A stretch of DNA of 64,000 nt from Hippopus hippopus. Taxonomy: Eukaryota; Mollusca; Bivalvia; Cardiida; Cardiidae. Positions 57,901 through 61,460 of the stretch are shown here, in pieces. Location: contig OX328101.1 in NCBI GenBank assembly GCA_946811185.2, forward strand, positions 32,038,122-32,102,121. Reading direction: 5' to 3'. Position numbers and translations under genes: made by a program. Position 1 is the first letter of the stretch. Every line of letters starts with the position of its first letter. The notes below the pieces were generated by a model. That model made no database searches. It was not told the origin of the DNA and saw nothing but the letters and a program-made list of their open reading frames with translations.

Positions 57901-59225
57901 TAGAGATGGCAATAAAACCGTTTGTCTTGACACTTAAAAACAGTTGTGCATGTTTTCCCATGCAGAATGTTTCACGTACTTGACAATTCTGAACATCCTA
58001 CTTCTGAATATTATGATTATTACACAATCATCATTTCATGCTTAGGCCAAAGCATGTTTTGCTTGAAGATGTTCAAATCTTCATTAATTACAATTTTTTT
58101 CGCTTTAATTGTTTTTGTTTTCATACTTTCTGGTATGTTTGTGAGTGATGAAAATGGGTTAACATTCTTGACTTGAATATTTGTGACAATGATTAAATAG
58201 TCCATGGTTAGATTTTGAAATTAGCAGATGGGTAAGTAGTTTTCAAAATCAAATATCATCTTAGCAATGAAAAAATGACAAAGTTTAGGGTTACATGCCA
58301 AATTTATCTTGTGTGAAATGGTCAATCTTTCCCAACCCACTTTGCGACAGGCAATTTTGGGCCACTTTCAAGTGATCATCAATATTTAATGACCATCAAA
58401 GTCCATCTTCCCATCAAGATATTGGTAAAATCTAGTTCGCCATGGCATAAGGCTGTTTGGTAATGTTAAAAATCATGGCGTTTTAGACGGAAAACAAAGA
58501 AAAACAACTGCGACAGAGAAAAAACGAAAATGGTAAATTAACTGACTCTGATGTGGTAGCCTGCATTTTCTCCTTTTCACACAATTTTTTTCTTCTCTTT
58601 CAAAGAAAAATTCCGTCTCTTCGGCCATATATAATTTGTTGTCTGCACATGCTTTAAATTTGAACAATTCTAAAATGTCATACAGTATAGGGTTAAAACC
58701 TTACAGGATGTTTCTGTTGATTATTTTATCTCTTTACCAGATGATAATATTTCAGACTTGTTCATTTTGAAAGCATTTGTGGACAATAAATTCAGTCTAT
58801 GACTCAAATGTTACAAGCATTTTCTCCTTTTTCCAGTCTTTTTCCTCAGGGTCATTAAAATACAGAATTTTTTGGTAAAGGCTTAACCTGTTCCCAAATG
58901 ACAAATATAAGACACTTCAAAAGTGAAAGCGCCTGTGGACAATAGACTCGAATTTAACACAAAGGAAAAAATGTTCTCTGACAGGGTAGAAAACATTGTT
59001 GGAAAAGAAGAAAATGCTGGTTACCAGCATTTTCTCCTTTTCCCACAAAGTTTTCAAAAGCCTTCTTCCTCAGGGTTGTTAAAAGTCGGGATTGTGTGGT
59101 AAACAGTTAAGCTGATAAATAAATTCAGTGAAACTTTCAAGCTGATTGTAAAAACACAAATATTGTTATTTCAAACTTATTTTTGCAGGGAAAAATATCT
59201 CCTCATAATGGACAGTGAAGAGTAG
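16982..59225 (+). CDS. Candidate multi-exon gene of unknown function (4 small exons)
   Basis: Exons 16982-17026, 24214-24246, 43494-43543 and 59189-59225 join in phase (0, 0, 2) to encode about 54 residues: MASKEEKYRTVCFGN, IYNLTRFECVK, ERYELALGNLSMETDWR and EKYLLIMDSEE then stop. Each internal junction has a long pyrimidine tract with CAG and a donor close to GTRAGT; the start has G at -3 and +4. The peptide is charged, with no signal peptide, membrane segment or motif I recognise. Introns of about 7, 19 and 16 kb are filled with repeats. Chaining rests on splice signals and phase only; acceptors at 61999 and 63465 are also phase-compatible alternatives for the last exon, so the C-terminus is open. 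It may be a real small protein, part of a larger alternatively spliced gene, or a chance chain. Confidence 0.35.
17415..17560 (+). mobile_element. Family-1 MITE, half copy
   Basis: cttcactacacatcaaagttt start, 'agggtagaaaatattgtggg' before a broken palindrome, then unrelated sequence. Lies in the first intron of the candidate gene. Confidence 0.65.
17600..18240. other. No recognisable feature
   Basis: AT-rich intronic sequence; only 'aaaagggagataatttg', a phrase I associate with molluscan repeats, stands out near 18045. Confidence 0.35.
18252..18320. mobile_element. Family-1 MITE core fragment
   Basis: 'cagtgggaaaaggaaaaatt' and 'tttctccttttcccacaa' form a partial core palindrome without recognisable outer ends. 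Confidence 0.55.
18644..18872 (+). mobile_element. Family-1 TTAA MITE, complete
   Basis: 229 bases, TTAA CTCTTAACCAAACG to tgtgtggtaaagagTTAA, with a perfect-looking palindrome at about 18760-18811. Confidence 0.92.
19419..19620 (+). mobile_element. Family-1 MITE, diverged, right end lost
   Basis: TTAACTCTAACAGTTGAC start, palindrome at about 19540-19582 with several mismatches, fading after 'tctcagggttgtcac'. Confidence 0.7.
20581..21804 (+). repeat. 612-bp tandem duplication, two copies ~99.7% identical
   Basis: Copy 1 is 20581-21192 and copy 2 is 21193-21804; both start 'gatttgaaaataacc' and end 'aattaaaacttacaatt'. I see only two differences (gctttt/actttt and ctcgg/cttgg, near 21005 and 21617). 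It contains the CpG hairpin end 'ctgtgaaaagggggcttaat' and the left arm of a family-1 MITE. Confidence 0.95.
21795..21982 (-). mobile_element. Family-1 MITE, diverged
   Basis: 'aatgatcctgaagaagcc', a decayed core, 'ttgttgtctgcagatg' and 'tcatttggtaaagaTTAA'. Adjoins the tandem duplication and the next copy. Confidence 0.6.
21979..22127 (+). mobile_element. Family-1 MITE, deleted copy
   Basis: 'TTAAgaagcatttgcacac' to 'gcgattgtttggaaaagggt'; half of the palindrome is missing. Follows the previous copy at a TTAA. Confidence 0.55.
22135..23400. other. No recognisable gene
   Basis: AT-rich intronic sequence. Around 22315-22400 'ttttcccc' and 'agaaaat' phrases alternate, giving a low-complexity block of unknown origin. 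Confidence 0.35.
23403..23624 (+). pseudogene. Open frame of 73 codons, Ser/Glu-rich, protein-like, no start codon
   Basis: From 23403 an uninterrupted frame begins INAYFGSKTN, continues through SSELEADEQSKS, SVADSPGSESVIVEEI and STSSDPSQLSLVYE, and ends SSVPES then TAA. Strongly biased, acidic, disordered-type composition is unusual for random AT-rich DNA. There is an in-frame TGA just before it, and no acceptor or ATG fits. The AYFG(S)K-type opening followed by a Ser-rich tail recalls N-termini of hAT/ZMYM-type proteins, so a decayed transposase-derived fragment or an orphan exon are the options. I cannot choose between them. Confidence 0.35.
23655..23829 (+). mobile_element. Family-1 MITE, diverged with deletion in core
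   Basis: 'cgacaaaattttgga', 'aaaatgatgacac', 'tgtgggaaaattcttttca' (palindrome half lost) and 'gcaattgttcggcaaacag'. Confidence 0.6.
23992..24105 (+). mobile_element. Family-1 MITE relic
   Basis: 'ttctttacccaaaatgac' and a good right end 'ttgtgtggtaaagggTTAA', with the core missing. Confidence 0.5.
24214..24246 (+). CDS. Candidate exon 2 (IYNLTRFECVK)
   Basis: 33 bases between a strong polypyrimidine/CAG acceptor (24185-24213) and AAG|GTAAGA. Phase 0 at both ends. Microexon size lowers confidence. Confidence 0.35.
24247..26690. other. No gene recognised; one 40-bp tandem duplication
   Basis: AT-rich intron sequence. At 25101-25175 the phrase 'tatagttaatctgaggaagc' with 'atattaggggat' occurs twice at 40-base spacing. 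Confidence 0.45.
25101..25174. repeat. 40-bp tandem duplication (2 copies)
   Basis: The 34-base core 'tatagttaatctgagg...ggggat' is identical at 25101 and 25141. Confidence 0.9.
26703..26934 (+). mobile_element. Family-1 TTAA MITE, diverged
   Basis: TTAAACCTTTCCAAAACAAC start, decayed palindrome at 26825-26875, end 'gattgtttggtaac'. Confidence 0.75.
27018..27246 (+). mobile_element. Family-1 MITE, diverged
   Basis: 'aaccttttcccaaacaata' start, core at 27130-27185, end 'attgtttggtacagggtaa'. Closest in sequence to its neighbours at 26703 and 27290, sharing 'tttgaaattggtac'. Confidence 0.75.
27290..27511 (+). mobile_element. Family-1 MITE, diverged, with an extra end fragment inserted
   Basis: 'tttcccaaataacaagttg' start. 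At 27332 a solo TTAACTCTTTACCAAATAG end fragment is embedded before the body resumes with 'tttgaaattggtac'. Ends gggattgtttggtaaagg. Confidence 0.65.
27521..27727. mobile_element. Family-2 TTAA MITE (CCCTAAAAGCGC ends)
   Basis: TTAA CCCTAAAAGCGCC at the left and GCGCTCTAAGGG TTAA at the right. The core inverted repeat is gatcagacagcacaaaacat/gcagtctgatc with an outer stem 'cagtgtagatc/gatctacactg'. TTAA duplication and a CCCT start again suggest piggyBac-type mobilisation. Confidence 0.8.
27858..28050 (+). repeat. ~190-bp nearly pure purine (A/G) tract
   Basis: Long A runs interrupted by single G and by G(9)-G(10) blocks, with a short interruption at about 27936-27948 and a few T around 27970-27995. 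Its reverse frame gives an artefactual Phe-rich open frame. Confidence 0.95.
28400..28740 (+). repeat. Two-copy degenerate repeat with 'tctattcaggggcag'
   Basis: 'ccaatgacggatcaaagcaa' to 'gatctattcaggggcag' at about 28420 is repeated as 'ccaatgacagatcaaggcaa' to 'ggtctattcaggggcag' at about 28653. The first copy has a 48-codon open frame from an ATG, judged incidental. Confidence 0.6.
29103..29270. mobile_element. Family-2 MITE, diverged
   Basis: 'aacccctaaagtgccc' and 'ggcactttaagggtt' ends with 'agtgtagattgagatcag' inside; the core palindrome is eroded. Confidence 0.6.
29403..29624 (+). mobile_element. Family-1 TTAA MITE
   Basis: CTCTTTACCAAACAAC start and 'gtatggtaaagggTTAA' end, palindrome at about 29513-29562. 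Shares its right TTAA with the next copy. Confidence 0.85.
29621..29818 (+). mobile_element. Family-1 TTAA MITE, adjoining the previous copy
   Basis: TTAA CTCTGTAACCACATGG to ttggtaaagagTTAA in the same orientation as its left neighbour, one TTAA between them. Confidence 0.85.
30335..30850. repeat. Degenerate repeats, about 3 units of ~170-180 bp
   Basis: 'ttcacctttacaagtag', 'ttctctttcatgagtagatg' and 'ttctccttcatgagtacatg' each precede an 'aaggtcatatttaaaggt'-like phrase. Decayed satellite-like sequence preceded by 'agcccgctggaggtgagcg'. Confidence 0.5.
31863..32230 (-). CDS. Unidentified open frame in triplicated unit 1 (copies at 33993 and 36068)
   Basis: From just after a TGA near 32226 the minus strand is open for about 118 codons: SGSLKPVWNFKTLK, NLFPPVKIKCLSQYVCVNVP, KVVWRLLPHQIWMGIWLPK, LPVQKSVLMRLEDQLSVFP, ending near NRNEWP. 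Upstream of that single stop the same frame continues open for about 45 more codons. Composition is protein-like, but I recognise no family, and units 2 and 3 differ mostly at the C-terminal end. It could be a relic of a mobile-element gene carried in the unit, or chance. Confidence 0.2.
32440..32626 (-). mobile_element. Family-1 MITE remnant in triplicated unit (also 34565-34760, 36640-36831)
   Basis: 'taatccagagttttaacaac', 'agcattttctccgtttccc', 'tcatctgcaaatgctttca' and a 'ggtaaaaagagTTAA' end. One palindrome arm is deleted in all three units, so the deletion predates triplication. Confidence 0.75.
32762..32897 (-). mobile_element. Second family-1 MITE remnant in triplicated unit (also 34896-35027, 36964-37097)
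   Basis: 'gtgaccagtattttcacc', 'ttgccacaatgttttccatc' and 'gtcatatggtaaagggTTAA'. Only the right half remains, identically in all three units. Confidence 0.75.
33285..33425 (-). repeat. tRNA-derived SINE fragment in each triplicated unit (also 35346-35485, 37485-37625)
   Basis: 'gaaattggccaagctgggga' then 'tttgaaccagggacctg' is the inverse of a tRNA T-arm/B-box (GGTTCAAATCCCC). It matches the better-preserved SINE at 51045-51335. Confidence 0.7.
37706..37893 (-). mobile_element. Family-1 MITE, diverged
   Basis: 'ccttaccacaactcaac' start, missing palindrome centre, 'ttgtggtcacatgctttca' arm and 'tgttgtttggtgaagagg' end. Confidence 0.65.
37997..38086 (+). other. Orphan exon-like segment with strong splice signals
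   Basis: A T-rich tract and TTTAAG acceptor precede 90 bases that end in CATG|GTAAGT. Two of three frames are open throughout (YHGFEVALHRQHDKHF... and MALKWHCIDSMTN...). In the phase required by the candidate gene it would bring a stop, so it is not part of that model. Confidence 0.25.
38145..39475. mobile_element. Non-autonomous PIF/Harbinger-like element, 1331 bp
   Basis: TGCTAGGTTCCCA at 38145 is mirrored by TGGGAACCTAGCA ending at 39475. Both sides are flanked by TTA (38142-38144, 39476-39478), the trinucleotide duplication typical of PIF/Harbinger elements. The interior is rich in cgtat/tcgta phrases, with no transposase frame. Confidence 0.7.
40012..40690. mobile_element. Element A: 679-bp element with iterated GGGCCGTTTTGG ends
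   Basis: Inverted ends GGATAGGGTCAAAACGGCCC and, in complement, GGATTGGGGTCAAAACGGCCC, flanked by an 8-base duplication TTAAAACT (40004-40011 and 40691-40698). Each arm continues with three to four ~17-base iterations (ggtaccgggccatttc, ggcactgggccgtttta, gcaccgggccgttttga at the right). No protein-coding frame. Confidence 0.75.
40706..41753. mobile_element. Element B: 1048-bp hAT-like non-autonomous element
   Basis: Terminal inverted repeats CAGGGATGTAAAATT / AATTTTACATCCCTG, with subterminal gcgagt/actcgc motifs at both sides. Flanked by GGACT at 40701-40705 and 41754-41758. CAGGG-type ends are characteristic of hAT elements, whose usual target duplication is 8 bp; a 5-bp duplication fits only some hAT groups. 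No transposase frame seen. Confidence 0.75.
42078..42298 (+). mobile_element. Family-1 TTAA MITE, complete
   Basis: TTAA TTTTTTACGGCATGAC to gtgtgataaagggTTAA; palindrome at about 42187-42236 with few mismatches. Confidence 0.88.
42300..43440. other. Degenerate repeats, no gene
   Basis: Decayed copies of a repeat with 'gtctgtccctctcc', 'gaaacttcagacatg' and 'tgtcatgggaaa(a)ggggtttaatg' (for example 43160-43205 and 43390-43415), related in style to the 3370 array, plus a CATT/CACT tract. Confidence 0.45.
43006..43053. repeat. (CATT)n/(CACT)n microsatellite
   Basis: About four CATT units followed by CACTCACTC-type units. Confidence 0.85.
43494..43543 (+). CDS. Candidate exon 3 (ERYELALGNLSMETDW plus AG)
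   Basis: 50 bases between ttcttgtaaatctctttCAG and GAG|GTAGGT. Entered in phase 0, left in phase 2. The acidic, helix-prone peptide and strong acceptor favour a real exon. Confidence 0.4.
43960..44080 (+). repeat. Dispersed ~120-bp repeat, copy 1 (copy 2 at 45477-45588)
   Basis: 'ggtgaggttcagtaaactga' through ggacaggggttatatagc to 'caactatcagtttgctggca'; near-identical at 45477, with a 12-base 'tatacgttatac' difference. Confidence 0.85.
44100..45470. other. No recognisable gene
   Basis: AT-rich intronic sequence between the two copies of the 120-bp repeat. The block at about 45270-45400 is less AT-rich but gives no convincing frame. Confidence 0.4.
45477..46180 (+). repeat. 120-bp repeat copy 2 followed by a degenerate tandem array
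   Basis: After the copy at 45477-45588, phrases 'cttcaggtaaacttataaaa', 'ctacattaaattcaggtc' and 'ataataccattttctttg' recur about six times at ~85-100 base spacing up to 46180. Confidence 0.7.
46189..46281 (-). mobile_element. Family-1 MITE, left half
   Basis: TTAA CCCTTTACCACACAATCC to aaaatgctggtcaccag, ending exactly at the palindrome centre. Confidence 0.75.
46521..46596. repeat. (GTTT)n tract
   Basis: Interrupted GTTT repeats; the open frame through it (VCLFVCLC...) is an artefact. Confidence 0.9.
46895..47590. repeat. Diverged duplication, two ~230-bp copies about 465 bp apart
   Basis: 'aagactgttaggccaaggca', 'atcgtgaccccaaagtgaca', 'gaaaatggccattgac', 'ttggccacaccgtgcta' and 'cagtcttgtctga' at 46895-47125 recur as similar phrases at 47363-47590. 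Confidence 0.75.
47600..48500. other. No recognisable gene
   Basis: AT-rich intron with a poly-T run at about 47719. 'tgtttggtaatgggttaac' near 48250 may be a lone family-1 MITE end. Confidence 0.35.
48520..48750 (+). mobile_element. Family-1 MITE
   Basis: 'cactctttaccacactaaa' to 'cttggtaaagagTTAA', palindrome at about 48625-48658. A short duplication of the right end is visible (ttggtaaatatt, then ttggtaaagag). Confidence 0.8.
48930..49150 (-). repeat. Diverged tRNA-derived SINE
   Basis: 'cattatttcagtcatatca', 'ccacctatcca', 'ctactggctgcc' and 'cctgtggattcaaagcccta' parallel the order seen in the SINE at 51045-51335; the tRNA-like head is badly eroded. Confidence 0.45.
49172..49396 (+). 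mobile_element. Family-1 MITE, diverged
   Basis: gtaccaaacccaaaaatc start and 'gattgtgtagtaaaagggTTAA' end; core partly lost. Confidence 0.78.
49547..49750 (-). mobile_element. Family-1 TTAA MITE, short form
   Basis: TTAA CCCTTTACTACATAATCC to cgtttggtaaagagTTAA; one palindrome arm is missing (attggtaaccggc then ttttctccttttccc), giving 204 bases. Confidence 0.88.
50040..50720. repeat. Degenerate ~145-bp tandem array, about 5 units (second array)
   Basis: Same family as 5970-7150: 'ggcctctagaatgcacac', gacccaacgcgaccc and 'gatatcatcaagac' recur near 50130, 50280, 50420 and 50570. It ends near a tRNA-like SINE and the tail 'gacgacggacacagcac...ctcaggtgagct', a tail also seen next to the first array at about 7150. 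Confidence 0.8.
50712..50825 (-). repeat. tRNA-derived SINE, second family, copy 1
   Basis: The minus strand carries GAGGTAGAGCATCGGCC (A-box-like) and CGAGTTCGATACCCGGG (B-box), followed by GAGCGGGCGTCAACTTTGG. Copy 2 is at 53084-53190. Pol III promoter elements are recognisable, but this is not a functional tRNA. Confidence 0.75.
51045..51335 (-). mobile_element. tRNA-derived SINE, near full length
   Basis: The minus strand starts near GCGAAGCCCGGTAGCTCAGT with A-box TAGCTCAGTCGG (51294-51306) and B-box GGTTCGATCCC (51251-51261), then GGCTCGGCCAATTTC and a non-tRNA body ending near 'actgaaataatg'. It is absent from the paralogous repeat at 15430, so this is an insertion. Fragments occur at 33285, 35346, 37485, 48930 and 52630. 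Confidence 0.85.
51671..51704. repeat. Palindromic (AC)n(AT)n(GT)n microsatellite
   Basis: ACACAC... passes through ATATAT into GTGTGT..., a self-complementary run. The sister tract at 15803 is instead (AT)n(TG)n. Confidence 0.9.
51714..51955. mobile_element. Foldback/MITE with 'aaagggggtttaatg' ends (copy B)
   Basis: Mirror of 15873-16125: left end ctaaagggggtttaatg, internal ggtcagcttgcgcaggctgacc hairpin and right end aagccccttttccacag. Confidence 0.65.
51990..52100 (-). mobile_element. Family-1 MITE, partial
   Basis: 'ctttaccgcacaatcccggc' start, core half 'ccagcatttctctattttcc', then lost. Confidence 0.7.
52240..52490 (-). other. GC-richer segment, unassigned
   Basis: The minus strand is open for 76 codons (HAEVLALSSSSRLFLHRHG...), with CpG content above the surroundings. 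I recognise no family and see no splice context. The + strand has 'ccacctgg'-type repeats nowhere else in the window. Confidence 0.2.
52630..52685 (-). repeat. SINE fragment
   Basis: 'catcgcggaaaccatgttca' and gcggtgagagagaaattatt match the body of the SINE at 51160-51215. Confidence 0.6.
52708..52940 (+). mobile_element. Family-1 MITE
   Basis: 'gaactctaccaaacgacaaa' to 'ttgggattataggcctatgg', palindrome at about 52828-52876 with mismatches; right end mutated. Confidence 0.78.
53084..53190 (-). repeat. tRNA-derived SINE, second family, copy 2
   Basis: The minus strand carries GAGGTAGAGCGTCGGCC and CGAGTTCGAAACCCGGG (53113-53138), then GAGCGGGTGTCAACTTTGG. Near-identical to 50712-50825. Confidence 0.75.
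53272..53473 (+). mobile_element. Family-1 MITE
   Basis: 'ctttaccagacgacaaac' to 'gattgtttgataaagagTTA'; palindrome at about 53390-53425. Confidence 0.82.
53561..53812. mobile_element. 252-bp foldback element made of two nested hairpins
   Basis: Ends GGTCTGCAACACGCGAAAA and, inverted, GGCCTGCAACACGCGAAAA. Inside, 53601-53659 (aaagtgtcgtctcag ... ccgagacgacacttt) and 53722-53772 (aaagtgtagtctcgg ... tgagactacacttt) are each a self-complementary hairpin around a CpG-rich gcgca centre. Non-coding. Confidence 0.85.
53855..54084 (+). mobile_element. Family-1 TTAA MITE, reference copy
   Basis: This copy shows the family well. TTAA CTCTTTACCAAACGAC is followed by 'aaaatgttagactgatcc', 'gaaagcagttgcagacgac' and 'tggctcaaatgg'. 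A ~48-base palindrome (gggaaaaggaaaaaatgctg / cagcattttctccttttccc) is centred on ggttacc. Then come 'acgttttctaaagg', 'gttattaaaactcgggac' and 'tgtgtagtaaagactTAA'. The two outer arms differ, so orientation can be assigned. TTAA at both ends and YCYT termini are those of piggyBac-type elements. No coding capacity. Confidence 0.95.
54081..54309 (-). mobile_element. Family-1 TTAA MITE, head-to-head with the previous copy
   Basis: TTAA CCCTTTACCACACAATG to gtgtggtaaagactTAA. A single TTAA (54081-54084) separates it from the opposite-orientation neighbour. Palindrome near perfect. Confidence 0.95.
54310..57010. other. No recognisable gene
   Basis: Less AT-rich than the flanks in places, but open frames are short and without splice context. 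A family-1 core relic may be present at about 56345-56420 ('aaaaggagttaatgcttatg'). Phrases 'cgaacac' and 'aatccgaacatg' recur at 56030-56070 and 56140. Confidence 0.4.
57019..57483 (+). repeat. Three 123-bp tandem repeats inside one 154-codon open frame
   Basis: Units start at 57135, 57258 and 57381 (gcgaaataccaggaata). Because 123 is divisible by 3, one frame stays open across all units, reading RNTRNKCKTALV..., TISEGAECDLCYPSLP... three times. I recognise no domain. Most inter-unit substitutions change the amino acid (C/F, K/N, C/F), which argues against purifying selection. The upstream part (MMAQEKVEVFRLS...) is unremarkable. Likely a young minisatellite; a real repeat protein is possible but unsupported. 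Confidence 0.85.
57484..58460. other. No recognisable gene
   Basis: AT-rich. A short hydrophobic open frame near 57946-58176 (LITIFFALIVFVFIL) could mimic a membrane helix but has no splice or homology support. Confidence 0.35.
58465..58697 (-). mobile_element. Family-1 MITE, diverged
   Basis: 'aatcatggcgttttagac' near the left, 'gcattttctccttttcac', 'ttgttgtctgcacatgc' and 'gtatagggTTAA' at the right. Confidence 0.65.
58730..58886 (+). mobile_element. Family-1 MITE, internally deleted
   Basis: 'ctctttaccagatgataat' to ttggtaaaggctTAA; one palindrome arm is missing. Shares its right TTAA with the next copy. Confidence 0.75.
58883..59110 (+). mobile_element. Family-1 TTAA MITE, complete
   Basis: TTAA CCTGTTCCCAAATGAC to tgtggtaaacagTTAA; good palindrome at about 58997-59047. 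It ends about 80 bases before the candidate last exon at 59189. Confidence 0.9.
59189..59225 (+). CDS. Candidate last exon (R)EKYLLIMDSEE stop
   Basis: Acceptor cttatttttgCAG; GGAAAAATATCTCC completes the split arginine codon from exon 3 and runs 11 codons to TAG. The presumed 3' UTR enters a family-2 repeat at once, which is unusual and lowers confidence. Confidence 0.3.
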
Positions 59226-59229
59226 AGTA

Positions 59230-59329
59230 TAGACGTTCTGTGCAGTCTGATCTTGATCTACACTGTCTGCAAAAGGTCCTTGAGTCGCATTGAGGAGCCT
59301 ACGGACTAATTCAGCAGGATATTGGTTAA
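59230..59329. mobile_element. Family-2 MITE fragment
   Basis: 'ttctgtgcagtctgatcttg' followed by atctacactgtctgcaaaag, half of the family-2 core, ending at the TTAA of the next family-1 copy. Confidence 0.65.
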
Positions 59330-59550
59330 CTCTTTACCACACGATAAAATTTTAGACAGGTTCAATTCGAAAGCAGTTGCAGAAGACAAAAGTGGCTAAA
59401 ATGACAAAATTTGACCTTGATAGGGTAGGAAACATCGTAGGAAAAGGGGAAAATGCTGGTTAGCAGCATTTTTTCCTTTCCCCACAATGTTTTCTAAAGT
59501 CTTTCTTCCTCCAGGTCGTTAAAACTCGTGATTGTATGGTAAAGAGTTAA
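59326..59550 (+). mobile_element. Family-1 TTAA MITE, complete
   Basis: TTAA CTCTTTACCACACGAT to gtatggtaaagagTTAA, palindrome at about 59437-59487. Confidence 0.92.
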
Positions 59551-59766
59551 TTCTTTACCACAAAACAAAATTTGAGACTTTGAAAACATTTGTAGATGAC
59601 AAATTTTAACTGTTGCTCTAATGATGGCATCATACCCTAGTAGGCCCAGAAAATGATTGTGAGAAAAGGAGAAAGTGCTGGTTACAAGCATTTTCTCTTT
59701 TTCCTGCAATGTTTTTCAAAAGCCTTTTAACAAACGATTAAAGATGTAACTGTTTGGGGAAGAGTT
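59547..59766 (+). mobile_element. Family-1 MITE, adjoining the previous copy
   Basis: TTAA TTCTTTACCACAAAAC start shared with the neighbour; end 'aactgtttggggaagagtt' decayed. Confidence 0.85.
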
Positions 59767-60212
59767 CATATTATGCCTGTGTTATGGCATGTTTTCCTGT
59801 ATCTGTCATAATCCGGATTTAGAAAGTGTCATTTTTCATGGCCAAGTTTTTATACACATTGAGGGGCATTTTCACTGCTGTGAAAAAATGCAAGTAGGGG
59901 GAGAATTTTACACAACCATTCCTCATTTATAATACACTTTTGATAAACATTCTCGTTTGAAGTGTGTTAGAGGTATTAATTTAAATCTCCAGTTTACAAG
60001 TATTCTGTGGAAAAATGATGACGGAAAGCTAGCCCCAGGTGTGAAGTATGTCATAAATATTTGTCAGTTTACCTTGTAACCTATAAATGCAGGATTGATC
60101 CTTCTAAGCTGTTGTCATTACTTGAAATCATACATCGACAAATGATCTGCAACTTGGCAAAGGTTTTTGTTAAATAATGCCATGTGGGCTGAATTTTTTC
60201 TCTCCCTGACTG

Positions 60213-60644
60213 TTTTCTACACAACAAAATTTTTGATTGGTCCAAACCTAAAGCATTTGCAGATGACAGATTAACTCTTTACCAAACAAGCCCTGGTTTT
60301 CACGACCCTCAGGAAGAAAAGCTTTTGAAAACCTTGTGGGAAAAGGAGAAAATGCTGGTAACCAGCATTTTCTCCTTTTTCCACAAGGTTTTCTATCCTT
60401 TCAGAGACAAATTTCATTAATTCAGACACTTTTAATTTGTTGTCTGCAAATGCTCTCAATATGGGCCAATCTAACATTTTGTCGTTAAATGTGGCTTACA
60501 TGATAGGTTTGTCTCTGAAAGGACCGAAAAGATTGTGGGAAAAGAACAAAATGCTGGTTACCAGCATTTTCTCCTTTTCCCACAATGTTTTCAAAAAGCC
60601 TATCTCTTAAGGTTGTTGAAACTGATTGTGTGGCAAAGGGTTAA
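60213..60644 (+). mobile_element. Family-1 MITE (outer) containing another family-1 MITE
   Basis: The left arm 'ctacacaacaaaatttttga' to 'gcagatgacagaTTAA' (60213-60274) resumes after the inner copy as 'TTAAatgtggcttacatgat' through the palindrome to 'gtggcaaagggTTAA'. In uninterrupted copies this site reads 'gacaaattaatgtggctc', so the insertion used the internal TTAA. Confidence 0.9.
60271..60488 (-). mobile_element. Family-1 TTAA MITE nested inside the copy at 60213
   Basis: TTAA CTCTTTACCAAACAAGCCC to 'taacattttgtcgTTAA'; the last ~10 bases of its right end are missing but the TTAA is kept. Good palindrome at about 60338-60385. Confidence 0.9.
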
Positions 60645-60781
60645 GTAAGTTTCAGAGAGAACCATCTCAACCCCTTACCAATAATCCTGTGTTTAAATAA
60701 ACCAAGGAAGGAGCCTTTTAGAAACAAAATGGAAAAAGAAGAAATTTCTAGCTAGCAGCATTTTCTCATTTTTCTACCCAA

Positions 60782-61010
60782 TTAACTCTTTACCAAATGA
60801 CAAAATTTTAGCTTAGTCCAAATTGAAAGCATTTGCAGATGACAATTTCAGGCTGGCTCAAATTATGAAACTTGTCTTTCATTGAGTAGAAAAAATTGTG
60901 GGAAAAGGAGAAAATGCTGGTTACCAGCATTTTCTCCTTTTCCCACCATGTTTTCAAAGGCCTTTTTCTTCAGGGTTGTTAAAACTCTGGATTGTGTGGT
61001 ACAGGGTTAA
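60782..61010 (+). mobile_element. Family-1 TTAA MITE, complete
   Basis: TTAA CTCTTTACCAAATGAC to gtgtggtacagggTTAA, perfect-looking palindrome at about 60897-60945. Confidence 0.95.
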
Positions 61011-61235
61011 CCCTTTACCACACAATGACAACTTTTGACGCCCCTGAAAGAGAAGGCTTTTGAAAACATTGTGGGAAAAGGAGAAAATGCTGGTTAACAG
61101 CATTTTCTCCTTTTCCCACAATGTTTTCTACCCTATCAAAGAAAAATCATTTCATATGAGCCACGTTAAAACTGTCATCTACAAATGCTTTCAATTTAGA
61201 CAGGTCTAAAATTTTGTTGTGTGGTAAAGGGTTAA
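61007..61235 (-). mobile_element. Family-1 TTAA MITE, complete, head-to-head with the previous copy
   Basis: TTAA CCCTTTACCACACAATG to gttgtgtggtaaagggTTAA; shares TTAA 61007-61010. Same arrangement as 53855/54081. Confidence 0.95.
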
Positions 61236-61460
61236 AGAAAGATCCCATCATTTTGTTTTTATTTAGTCTGTCTTCTGCAAATACTTTTTAAATGAAAAAC
61301 TCATTTTTTTTTTCATCTGTTTACAAATTAATGAAAAGCATTTCAAGTCTTGGCAAAATATGGGCATTATAAGGTTTTTTAATTAGAGGCTCAGTAAGCC
61401 CCAAAAGTAAACAATGCAGGTGATGAAATGTACTTAAATTATACAATTTAAAAGTACAGA

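Larger units (their letters stand above)
60664..61300 (-). mobile_element. Older family-1 MITE split by a pair of younger copies
   Basis: The left half at 60664-60781 ('aaccccttaccaataatcc' to 'atttttctaccca') is followed by the complete copies 60782-61010 and 61007-61235. Then 'gatcccatcattttg', 'tgtcttctgcaaatac' at 61240-61290 looks like the missing right arm. Confidence 0.65.
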
